24,733 nt of DNA from a virus. The position numbers and the translations under genes were made by a program. Positions 1 to 8,000 of the stretch are shown piece after piece. The DNA lies in the IMG/VR virus record IMGVR_UViG_3300030520_000106, positions 1 through 24,733 of that record. The stretch is one strand, 5' to 3'. The number at the start of each line of letters is the position of its first letter. The first letter of the stretch is position 1. The notes under the pieces are model-generated. The model did no database searches. It was not told the DNA's origin and saw only the letters and a list, made by a program, of their open reading frames with translations.

Positions 1-134
1 CCATGGAAGGTGAGGGAGTAGATGAGAGCTTCGGCTTCCTGCTTGATCGAAAGGTGTTTGCGATAAGCGAGGACGGCGACCGTGGTGAGAAGGCCGACGC
101 CGAAGGTAAGGGCGATGTAGAGGATGTGGTGCAT
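1..134 (-). CDS. Small membrane protein, 3' end cut by window edge
   Basis: Not recognised. The frame opens with ATG at 134 and stays open for the 44 codons visible before the window ends. AGGAG lies five bases before the ATG, in the 20-base gap after the spanin-like gene, which supports the start. Residues about 4-24 are a hydrophobic membrane segment (starting ILYIALTFGVGLLTTVAVLA), followed by a basic stretch and a helical, glutamate-containing part. As last visible gene of the lysis cassette it could be a second holin, an antiholin or another lysis accessory protein, but nothing specific shows this. The short spacing suggests cotranscription with the lysis genes. Confidence 0.55.
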   Translation of the reverse strand, partial: MHHILYIALTFGVGLLTTVAVLAYRKHLSIKQEAEALIYSLTFH

Positions 135-154
135 GATTTCTCCTGGTGCTGGAT

Positions 155-841
155 TTAGAACAATGAACAGGTGGTGATGCCCGCGGCGGACCCGATCGCC
201 GCAGCGGTTGCCGGCGAAGTCTTATCAACCTTGGCACCGACGTACGCGCCGGCAGCCCCGCAGAGCACCTTTTTGCCGATGCCCAGGAAGCGGTGGAACT
301 TCGTTCCGCCCTTGGCGGCGTTCTCCCAGCTCGTCGACTCGGCCGTCTTGGCCGTGAGCTGGGTCTGCCGATCGGCGAGATCCGCTTTGCAAGTCGAGAG
401 GTCGTTCTGCGTCACCGTGCAGGCGAGATCTGCTTTCGCCTGGGCCAGGGTCTGTGCCTGAGTAAAGATCGTGTAGCTTGGCGAGTCCGGAACGTCCTTT
501 TGCGCCGCCGGCGACAGATCAGCTTTCGCGATCACAACGGGCCCAGGCGACGCCGGTGCGCCAGTAGGGGCGGGAAGGTATCGCGTAATGACCTGGACGG
601 CCTGCTGGGGCGTTTGCATGGCCGCGGATTGCGCTTCGAGGATCTTGTCCTTCTGCGCGGCTACAGCATCGCGGACCACGATCGCCTGCTGGGCAGACGC
701 GATGACCTTCTCCTGGGCCGCCGTGACAGCCTCAGCCTGGTTGCGCGCCTTGCGCTCGAGCAGCCAGCCACGGAGGAAGACGCCCGCAAGCAACAGGGCG
801 GCAATGCCCACTACGAGTGTGATTTTGTGTGCGCGGGTCAC
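155..841 (-). CDS. Spanin-like lysis protein (Rz-like position and layout)
   Basis: The protein has 228 residues. Residues about 7-25 are a membrane segment, followed by an alanine/glutamine-rich helical region (about 28-80), a proline-rich linker (about 89-102), another helical region, and a glycine/alanine-rich hydrophobic end (about 185-228) with two cysteines. An N-terminal anchor plus periplasmic coiled coil directly after the lysozyme is the usual place and shape of an inner-membrane spanin, which helps disrupt the outer membrane. The start is GTG at 841; it overlaps the lysozyme stop as GTGA, and GGAGG sits just upstream. The family is normally shorter (about 150 residues), and the glycine-rich hydrophobic tail is odd. 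I found no embedded Rz1-type lipoprotein. Role inferred from position and topology. Confidence 0.55.
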   Translation of the reverse strand: MTRAHKITLVVGIAALLLAGVFLRGWLLERKARNQAEAVTAAQEKVIASAQQAIVVRDAVAAQKDKILEAQSAAMQTPQQAVQVITRYLPAPTGAPASPGPVVIAKADLSPAAQKDVPDSPSYTIFTQAQTLAQAKADLACTVTQNDLSTCKADLADRQTQLTAKTAESTSWENAAKGGTKFHRFLGIGKKVLCGAAGAYVGAKVDKTSPATAAAIGSAAGITTCSLF

Positions 842-1338
842 GCGGCCTCCAGGAAGAGTTCTTGTTCGGCATACAGGCGCTCGAGCTCACGATCGGCGCG
901 AGCTTGCAGGAAGAGAGTTTGTTCGGCGTCGCGGCGTCCGAGGAGCGGAGCGCTTGCCGTCGTGCCGGCGTGATCCCACCGGGGGAACTCTGCAGCAGCG
1001 CCAGCGAAATCTCCGAGGTCGAGCTTTTTTAGCAGCGTCGAGCCGATAAAGTTCATCGAGCCGACGTTGAAGACGAAGTCGACCAGGGCGTCGAACCGGT
1101 TCTGGTTCAGTGGGACTGTGACGCGCTGGTTCACACACGCAACAGCAGAGGCGATGTCAGCACGCAGAAGCGCGATCGCATCGGCCATCGTGATCGTTTG
1201 ACCAGGACCGACGCTCTTGCCGGTATGGCCGAAGCCGATGGTCCAGATCCCACGGATGTCCTGGTAACTGGTGAAGCGAAGGCCTTCGAAGCGCTCGGTG
1301 AGCGAAAGCCCGCGGGCGCTGTAATTGAAGTTATTCAT
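838..1338 (-). CDS. Endolysin, GH24 phage lysozyme
   Basis: A muramidase of glycoside hydrolase family 24, cleaving the MurNAc-GlcNAc glycan backbone of peptidoglycan at the end of infection. The 166 residues match a one-domain T4/P22-type lysozyme in length. The Glu-8-Asp-5-Thr catalytic spacing is intact: E18 in the FEG motif, D27 after YQ, and T33 in WTIGFGH. No signal peptide or N-terminal anchor is visible, so it should need a holin to leave the cytoplasm. The ATG at 1338 overlaps the stop of the upstream holin candidate (ATGA) and CGGAG lies six bases before it, showing translational coupling. Its own stop overlaps the spanin-like start. Identification is firm. Confidence 0.95.
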   Translation of the reverse strand: MNNFNYSARGLSLTERFEGLRFTSYQDIRGIWTIGFGHTGKSVGPGQTITMADAIALLRADIASAVACVNQRVTVPLNQNRFDALVDFVFNVGSMNFIGSTLLKKLDLGDFAGAAAEFPRWDHAGTTASAPLLGRRDAEQTLFLQARADRELERLYAEQELFLEAA

Positions 1339-1754
1339 GGTTCACTCCGGAGGGGTGCGCCGAGAACGAGCGGCCGCTGTGCGCCGCTTCCCTGCACCAT
1401 GAGATTGAAGATCTGCTGCTGGCCGGCTTCGAGCGACCCTAGGGTAATGTCGAGCTGTGTGGTGTCGTGCTCGTAAGACGAGCGCTTCACACAGTCACTG
1501 AGCTGCGCAGCGTGTTGATCGAGACGGGCTGCGTCATACTTCTGATCGTTGGCGAGGGTGGCAATCTGGTTGGAGGAGGAGACGTGCATGCCCACCATCG
1601 CCGAGATAAGGCCGATCACGGCCACGATGCCTTTCAGATCGAAGGCGGTGCCGAACCAGCGGGCGCCGGGATGCTCGCTATTGTCGGCCGAGGCCTCCAG
1701 GCGCTTTACCCTATCCGGGTCCGGTACGAATCCAATCTTGAACATCAACCGCAT
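1335..1754 (-). CDS. Holin candidate, single-span membrane protein
   Basis: The protein has 139 residues from ATG at 1754. That start is preferred over the GTG six bases upstream because AAGGAG lies at the correct distance only from the ATG. One hydrophobic segment at about residues 40-60 (around IVAVIGLISAMVG) is followed by a soluble helical part with repeated Gln/Asp/Leu that could form a coiled coil. It lies immediately before the lysozyme with a 4-base stop-start overlap, the standard holin position. One membrane segment plus a long cytoplasmic or periplasmic helix is unusual for lambda-type holins and recalls XhlA-like proteins. Family not established; role inferred from context. A promoter-like site (1777-1806) precedes it, making it the first gene of the lysis unit. 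Confidence 0.5.
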   Translation of the reverse strand: MRLMFKIGFVPDPDRVKRLEASADNSEHPGARWFGTAFDLKGIVAVIGLISAMVGMHVSSSNQIATLANDQKYDAARLDQHAAQLSDCVKRSSYEHDTTQLDITLGSLEAGQQQIFNLMVQGSGAQRPLVLGAPLRSEP

Positions 1755-1776
1755 CGCCACTCCTTCTGGTTCGCAG

Positions 1777-1806
1777 AATGTAGGGCGATGCGGCGGATTC
1801 GGTCAA
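1777..1806 (-). promoter_or_regulatory. Promoter-like site 9, before the lysis genes
   Basis: TTGACC followed by G, 18-base spacer, then TACATT, reading on the minus strand in the 62-base gap after the lectin-like gene. It is the only one of the nine sites followed by a leader with a Shine-Dalgarno sequence: the ATG at 1754 lies 22 bases beyond the second hexamer. The expected transcription start is near 1770. Confidence 0.55.
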
Positions 1807-1816
1807 AACGGCTGGA

Positions 1817-2659
1817 TCAGCTGTAGCGCGCGGAGAGCCACCCGTCTGCGGTCGTCAAGTCGGAGCTCGTGTAGACGCGGCTAACCGTGAAGACCTCCAG
1901 CAGTGTTCCATACATGCTGTCCGCGGCTGTGGCAGAGAAATTGCCGAAGCCTTGCGGAGAAGACGAGCTGATCCAGGTCGAGGTGAGAGCGGGACTGGAA
2001 TAGACGACCAGCGTGTCCTGCGCACCGTTGATGTAAAGGTTCAACCCTGCTGCGGTCCCGCTGCCGTCATAGGTCATGTGAACGCGGTAGAGCGTACCCA
2101 CCGTGAGCGCCAGCGTCCCATGCACCAGGATACCGCTGGGTTCTCCAGCAAAAGAGTCCATGAGGATATTGATCTTGCCTGCGCCGAAAGCGGCGGCGTT
2201 GGCGCCGGGCATGAGAGCCCAACCACAGCCGACCTCACTTGAAGGTGCGAACGCGCCGACGACGATACTTTGGCCCGCTCCCGAAGCGCAGCCTCCATAG
2301 ATGAAGGCCAGGGAAACGGAAAACGGCTTGTTCCAGTCGTAGACGCTTTTCGCACCTGCCGCAGTAGAGAGGAAGCCGCTCGCGGGGCTAGCTCCATAGT
2401 TGTTACTGACGCCGCCAAGGGAGCCAACGGCATCGGGGGTATATGGAATCGACCCAGTGAGGACCGCAGCATTTGTACTGCGCTCGGTGATCGAAGTCAG
2501 GAGGCCCGACGCGACGGTAGCGTTGGTGGAAAAATCCTCCCACAGATCACAGGCCAGTCCAAAGAAGGCGGGCGGCCCAACGGCATTGTCGATGCGAAGT
2601 CCGGTGCCCGCGAAGTTTGCACCGGCGATAGTGAATAAAGCGCCTACAGCACTGCTCAT
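1817..2659 (-). CDS. Lectin-like (LamG/concanavalin-fold) tail-associated protein
   Basis: The protein has 280 residues, rich in Ser, Gly, Ala and Thr, and looks all-beta. The pattern around residues 185-216 (YRVHMTYDG, then NLYINGAQD) is that of LamG/concanavalin A-like jelly rolls: a strand with 'his/thr-tyr-asp-gly' followed by 'leu-tyr-ile-asn-gly'. Such domains bind carbohydrate. In tail tip regions they serve as receptor-binding or virion-decorating proteins. The ATG at 2659 has AGGAG upstream, about eight bases away. The gene starts 28 bases after the tail-spike stop and should be cotranscribed with it. No catalytic motif is visible. It could be a tail appendage protein or a secreted adhesin. 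Confidence 0.6.
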   Translation of the reverse strand: MSSAVGALFTIAGANFAGTGLRIDNAVGPPAFFGLACDLWEDFSTNATVASGLLTSITERSTNAAVLTGSIPYTPDAVGSLGGVSNNYGASPASGFLSTAAGAKSVYDWNKPFSVSLAFIYGGCASGAGQSIVVGAFAPSSEVGCGWALMPGANAAAFGAGKINILMDSFAGEPSGILVHGTLALTVGTLYRVHMTYDGSGTAAGLNLYINGAQDTLVVYSSPALTSTWISSSSPQGFGNFSATAADSMYGTLLEVFTVSRVYTSSDLTTADGWLSARYS

Positions 2660-2687
2660 GATGATCTCCTGGGTTCAACAAGATTGG

Positions 2688-5018
2688 TTAGGTTAGGGTG
2701 AGTTTGAAGTGCGGGGCCCAGTGGTACATGTTGGGGTGCCCGTAAAAGGAAGGCGTGGGATTGGAGTCTCGGAGATTGCCGCGCGGGCCTGTAAGAGGAC
2801 CGCCGAATGCCCCAGGGATTCCCGACCATCCATAGCCGACAGATCCGCCCACTGGGGAAGACCCTAGCTGCAGGACGACGCTTTCCTGATCCGCGCCGAT
2901 GGCCACGCTGAGAATCGGAACCACCGCACCAGTCGAGTCCCAAACCTCGAATCCCTTCATGCTCCCGGGGATCGTAGAAGCTGTGTCCGCCACTTGGATC
3001 GTGTCGAACACAAGCGGTCCATTCACCACATTGAACGGAAGGACGATTGTGTTGTTCACCAGGAGCGGTGTCTTTGGAATAACCGCGGTCGACGGGAGGC
3101 CGAGCATAAAGTTCAGCTTCGTTTCGGCGTAATACTCCCCAAGCCATTGCTCGGTTGGTCCAGTGAAGTGGATGCCATCCTGTGGAGCCGCCGGCACAAA
3201 GTAAGTTGCTGTGGAGAAGAGGAACAGCGTCGGATGGTCGAGACACACCTGCAGCTGCTGAGGAGCGACCACCGGCGTCACCAAGCCGTTCACAGCACGC
3301 CCTGGACTCACCACTGACCAGCGACCTGGTTGCATGATGACCAAAGGCACCGATCTGCTCTGCCCCGTCGCTGATTGGATGGCGGTTTGTACCGCAGTCT
3401 GATAGGCCACCATGTCCGCGTAAAAACCAGTGTTCCCCGCACCGACATCGTCGTTGATGCCAAGAATCACTGTCACGCTTAGCGCGCCGACGGTGCCATA
3501 GGTCGAGCCTGCAGTGCTTACTGCCGCTGCAACGATCTGCTCGAACTGCGAGAACATCGTCGTACCAGGAGCGATGGCCGAGTAAGGCGCGCCCGGCAAG
3601 GAACTGTCGGAGGCCAAGAAGCGCGCCTTCGTGCCTAACGTCAGCAGGTCGCTTGTCATTCGATCGCAGATACCGTTTAGTGCAGTCTCGCCGAAGAGGG
3701 CTCCGGCGATCGCTCCCGTTCCTAGCTCCAAGAATTGGATCAAGGGAACAAACGAGGTTAGGCCCGTGAGAGGCGGGATCGTCAGCGTATACGAACTGAT
3801 GGACCCATTGCGCACGCCGGCACTGAACATGAGGTTCTGCCATGGCTGCGTGGTACTTACGATCGGGACCGAGTTGACGCCTGACCCGGTGCTTTCCCCG
3901 GTGACGAGTTCGAGATTCAAACCGAAGAGAGGCGTGAGCGTGCCGGCGCGAAGGTTGGTTGCTTTGCCGATGGGCGCGGGGACTGGGTAATCGGCCAGCT
4001 GCCCAACGATCTTGCCGTCTACGGCTCGGATTCCGAAGGCGACGTTACCTTCCCGATCCGCGACAACGAGGCCGACTAGGCCCTCCTCGTTGGATGGGAG
4101 CGGGCTCTGCACCGCTGCACCCCATTCAAGAGATGGAAGTGAAGCGTTGCCGATAACCTCCAGGGTTGCAATCTGCGTGGTTCCGTCTTTCAACACCACC
4201 TGAGAAAAGTTCCCGTTCCCATCTCCGATACCGAAGACAGCGCCGACGGGATTGGTCGGCAACGGGGTGAAGCTGACAGCACCATTGACCGAGAGGGACG
4301 TCAACACCGCTTGCCCGTTGCCCAGGATGAGCAACGCCGCATTCCCTTCAGAGTCCGCGATAGCATAGATGGCCCCGTTTGTCTGCGACACCATGGGAGT
4401 GATGGTGAGCTCACCCACCGTGACCTGCTCCAACGCAAGAGGCCCCGTATACGCACCAGAGAGAACGCCGGCGAGAGAGTTGATCATCCACCAGGTCGGC
4501 GACGCGTTGGGCGTGTTTCCCGTATTGCCATTCGCTAGGCTGATATAGCTTGAGCCATCGGTAAAGCTCACCACGGCGCCCCGGTCGTAAACCGTGCCAG
4601 CGTTATAGGGACCGCTGGGGACCAAGGAGAGACCCTGCGGTCCAGTCTGCACGACGGCTTGCGGTGCGACGTTGGGCTCATAGGTATCGAGGTCTAGGGT
4701 GGCGCTGGTGGTCTGAACATAGCGGATGGTCCAGATCGGAACGCCGGTAGCGTCTGAGATCACTAGGCGATAGCAGATATTTGGGGGGCTCGTATAGCGT
4801 GTGTCTGCTATCCAGGTATTCGCCGGCAGCGCACCGTTTGTGATGGCTACTTCACCTTCTGCAGCGATCGGACCGCCGGCGCCGCCGGCGACGGCCGTGA
4901 TGGGATTGTCCTTGTCATCGGTGGTGATGACGGTGAGGATACCAGCGGTGAGCTTATTGCCGAGGGCATCCTGGATGTTTGCAGCGGTAAGGGCAGAGTA
5001 TTCGGCCGGTGTTGGCAT
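2688..5018 (-). CDS. Tail spike with SGNH-hydrolase (deacetylase-like) domain
   Basis: The protein has 776 residues from ATG at 5018, chosen because the promoter-like site ends five bases before it; an upstream ATG at 5108 would overlap the J-like gene and adds an arginine/cysteine-rich leader. Residues about 135-180 resemble a carbohydrate-binding module of the CBM5/12 type (Gly-Pro-Tyr, valine-Tyr, Ser-Tyr, ending Trp-Trp). The region of about 200-345 has repeated beta units. From about 365 there is an SGNH esterase: S376 in GES, N522 in GIND, D614 and H617 in DGIHFTG are blocks I, III and V. Such domains remove acetyl groups from surface polysaccharides. It follows the J-like tip gene, so it is probably the receptor-degrading spike. 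Confidence 0.8.
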   Translation of the reverse strand: MPTPAEYSALTAANIQDALGNKLTAGILTVITTDDKDNPITAVAGGAGGPIAAEGEVAITNGALPANTWIADTRYTSPPNICYRLVISDATGVPIWTIRYVQTTSATLDLDTYEPNVAPQAVVQTGPQGLSLVPSGPYNAGTVYDRGAVVSFTDGSSYISLANGNTGNTPNASPTWWMINSLAGVLSGAYTGPLALEQVTVGELTITPMVSQTNGAIYAIADSEGNAALLILGNGQAVLTSLSVNGAVSFTPLPTNPVGAVFGIGDGNGNFSQVVLKDGTTQIATLEVIGNASLPSLEWGAAVQSPLPSNEEGLVGLVVADREGNVAFGIRAVDGKIVGQLADYPVPAPIGKATNLRAGTLTPLFGLNLELVTGESTGSGVNSVPIVSTTQPWQNLMFSAGVRNGSISSYTLTIPPLTGLTSFVPLIQFLELGTGAIAGALFGETALNGICDRMTSDLLTLGTKARFLASDSSLPGAPYSAIAPGTTMFSQFEQIVAAAVSTAGSTYGTVGALSVTVILGINDDVGAGNTGFYADMVAYQTAVQTAIQSATGQSRSVPLVIMQPGRWSVVSPGRAVNGLVTPVVAPQQLQVCLDHPTLFLFSTATYFVPAAPQDGIHFTGPTEQWLGEYYAETKLNFMLGLPSTAVIPKTPLLVNNTIVLPFNVVNGPLVFDTIQVADTASTIPGSMKGFEVWDSTGAVVPILSVAIGADQESVVLQLGSSPVGGSVGYGWSGIPGAFGGPLTGPRGNLRDSNPTPSFYGHPNMYHWAPHFKLTLT

Positions 5019-5023
5019 ACAAA

Positions 5024-5053
5024 GTCTTAGGCCGGGTCGCGCGAAACAGTCAA
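5024..5053 (-). promoter_or_regulatory. Promoter-like site 8, before the tail spike
   Basis: TTGACT followed by G, an 18-base spacer, then TAAGAC, and only five bases to the ATG at 5018. The site begins just before the J-like stop codon and continues into the gap. No Shine-Dalgarno sequence is visible. The second hexamer and the GTTTC after the first are the same as at site 1 (23244-23273), 18 kb away. Confidence 0.65.
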
Positions 5054-5055
5054 AA

Positions 5056-8000
5056 CTATGGGATCGTCGGCATGGCCTTCTGGTTGTGGGTCCAGACGCC
5101 GTCAACAACCAGGTACTCGTGCGAAGGGCCAGTCAGCTCGATCGCGAGAACCTCATTCGGCTCCTCCATCCGCGTTACGAGGAAATCCCGATAGCCCTTC
5201 ACCGTTTCGACCTGAGATCCACTCGCGATATCAGAACACCAGCGATGTCCACCCCCGCGCACCTTCAATGGCAAGCTGGCTGATCCGCCAAACATAGCGA
5301 AACCTAGGACTTGCACCCTGTACCACTCGTCGACGGCGACCCACTCGGCCGAGAGGATGCGCTCCGGACCTTCGCGCCCGATCAGGAACACTTCCTCGCC
5401 GGCGTCGAAACGTGCCTTGATGTCCTCATTGCTCAGCAGCCCTTCCGGCGTTGGCAGCTCTGTGCCGCGGACTGTGCAGCGGAAACCAACACCACCTCCC
5501 ACACCTCCGGTGGCTCCAGAAGCGGCCGTCGTCGCTGTGAAGCCACCAGGAGTCAACGCGACCCGGCCGTCCTGTTTGCAGGCAGCGTCAGCAAGCACAT
5601 CATACGCGGCACTCAGAATCTCCGGCGTCCCGATCGGTGTAGTGGGAGTTACCGCCTTCACTCCCCCGTTGATGATGTCGAAGTAAAGGAACGCATAGTA
5701 CTCCGTGGTTGCGGTGAGTCCGCTGATCGTCATCGAACCGTCGGACACATAGGTGAACCCGCCATCCGGCCACGCGATCACGAGGTTTGACCAGGAGATG
5801 ACGAGGCCGCTTGATGTGCTGGTATAGGCAAACGTTCCGGTGAAGGTTGGCACCACCGAACCCTGGACGCGCAGCCCGGTGCTCGAACCGAGCGTGAAGA
5901 TATCCAGAACGTTTCCACTGACGTCAATGTCGGCCCACGCGCTGGGTGCGGTCTGGCCGGACGTCGCAATCTCGAGGAGGAAGTGGTTGAGGTTGACCGT
6001 CGATCCGACGGGTATGTTCAGACTCGTGCCGGCAATGGAGGCCGTTGCCGAGACGAGCGTCGTGCCGGCAGGGATGATCGTAGATGCAGTGTTGTAGCGC
6101 TTCAATAACGGCGTGGCACCGTTCAGCGCGGCCGTCGCACTTACAGAGCTGATGGTTGCGCCCGAGGAATTGAGGAAGACGATCGATAGCAGAACACTGC
6201 CAACGTTTGGCGCTGCACCATTGACGCAAGTGTCCTCGACATATCCCGAGAGCATGAGGTAATCACCGACCGCCCACTTGGTCGACGGCACGTTCTGGAA
6301 ACAAATCATCTGCGCGGCCGTGAGAGCTGTGCCGACAGTCGTATAGACGGCTTCACCATCGTCCGTGAGATCGGGGAGGAAGGTGTCACCAGCCCGCGGG
6401 CTAACGCTCCAAAATGCGAAGCCCGTCTGGAAGGTCGAGCCCTGCAGCAGGTTCACAGCGATTCCCACAGCCGCAATCGTAACGTTGGGCGCGGAGTTGA
6501 AGCCGACGAAGTTGTTGTTCACGTCGAAGCCGACGACGGTGTACTCGATCGTCGTGCCAACCTGCGCCGGCGTAGACCAGTTCGTGGCCTGGTTGGTGAG
6601 CCGCGCAACCATTTGTGGAAGCGACGTCTGCACGCCGAGTGGCGCGGTCACTACGTTCTGCGCGTAGATAGCTACGCCCACCGTGTCCGAACCGTTCTTC
6701 CAGGACAGATTGGCGCTGCCGGCATACGTGCCGGAAACCAGCGTCCAGGACTCGCTGCCAAGCAACGACGTCACACCAGGGTTCGAAGTGGTGGCAGCAG
6801 AGGTTTCTCCGATGACCGGCGTGGCGTCGACATAAACCTCGGGGTCGTAATCGATCCACTCGATCTTGGCGCGGAAGTCGCTCGCCTTCCTCACGGAAGT
6901 GACCCGCGCGAGCTTCTGTGCGCCTGTCACGCCATAGAGGTAAATGGCATAGTCGACCGGTGCAGCGGAGAGCGGCGTGCCCAGGGTGACCGTCTGGATG
7001 CCGTTGCGCATGGTTACGGCTGTGACTGGGCATGTTTCGAGGACGTCCGTGTCGTAGAGCTGATAAGTATCGCCAGTGGCGGGCGTGTAGCCGGGCGGAG
7101 GCGTCACGATCAGGGAGCCAACAGCGGAGCTCACTATCGCGCAGTCGTATGCGATGCCGTCGCGCGTAAGGACTGCGCGCGTGATTCTGTTGTCGCCGTC
7201 GAAGGTGCTCGCTGCGATCGACGTGCCGACGGTATAACCGGTGCTGTCGATCACCTGCGAAACCGCGCCAACGGTCCCTGAGTAACGCAGAATCGCCGGA
7301 TGCAGCACGACCAGGCTGTAGCTCGTCCCGCCAGTGGATACCAGGTCGTTGCGGTCCATGATGACGGCCGACGCGGTCGAGCCGGGCATCGTGCGGCCGC
7401 TCCAGCCCCACTGAGGGACGTCGTGCGACAGAATGATGACATTGCCCGCACGGCAGGCAACGGCGCCGACGTCGCAGCTGAACGCTCCGGAGCGCAGCAG
7501 GAACTCATTGCAGCGCTCCTTGTAGCGCGCGAAGTGCCAGGCCTGCGCCGGGATCGTGATCCCGAGCGCGTTGAAGCGCATGTTCTTGATCGTGACGCCG
7601 GCGTCCTGGAACGCGGGGTCCATGTAAGCGATCGGGTTGTCCTGTTTGTAACTCCTGGTGGCGTCGGCGAACTGGACCTCGATCTGGTTGGCGCGCGCGT
7701 CCAGCTCGAGCCAGGTCTCGGAGAACGAGTCCTGCGCCATGTTGCCCATCGTGAAGATCTGCACCGGCACATCCGGTCCGTCGATGAAGACGTCATAGTC
7801 GCGGCCTATCGGGATGAGCTGCGCGCGCGACATGTTGCCAACGGCGTTGACCTGATTCCAGAGGTTACCCCCGTCGCTGTCGAAGACGCCGTTGAAGACG
7901 TGCCGACGGATGCTGCCACCGTTGCCGTCGGCGACGAGTTCGTCGTTCATCTCGGCCCACGCAACCCACTTGTCGATGAAGCGGTTGATGTTCGCGAGCG

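Noticed and set aside
2670-2700. GGTTAG repeats near the spike stop
   Set aside because: Only two short copies, in the last codons and stop of the spike gene; no evidence of a functional repeat.
2656-3843. 395-residue open frame on the minus strand, different phase
   Set aside because: It overlaps the SGNH spike gene in another phase and is rich in Arg, His, Cys and Trp; the spike frame contains intact catalytic motifs instead.
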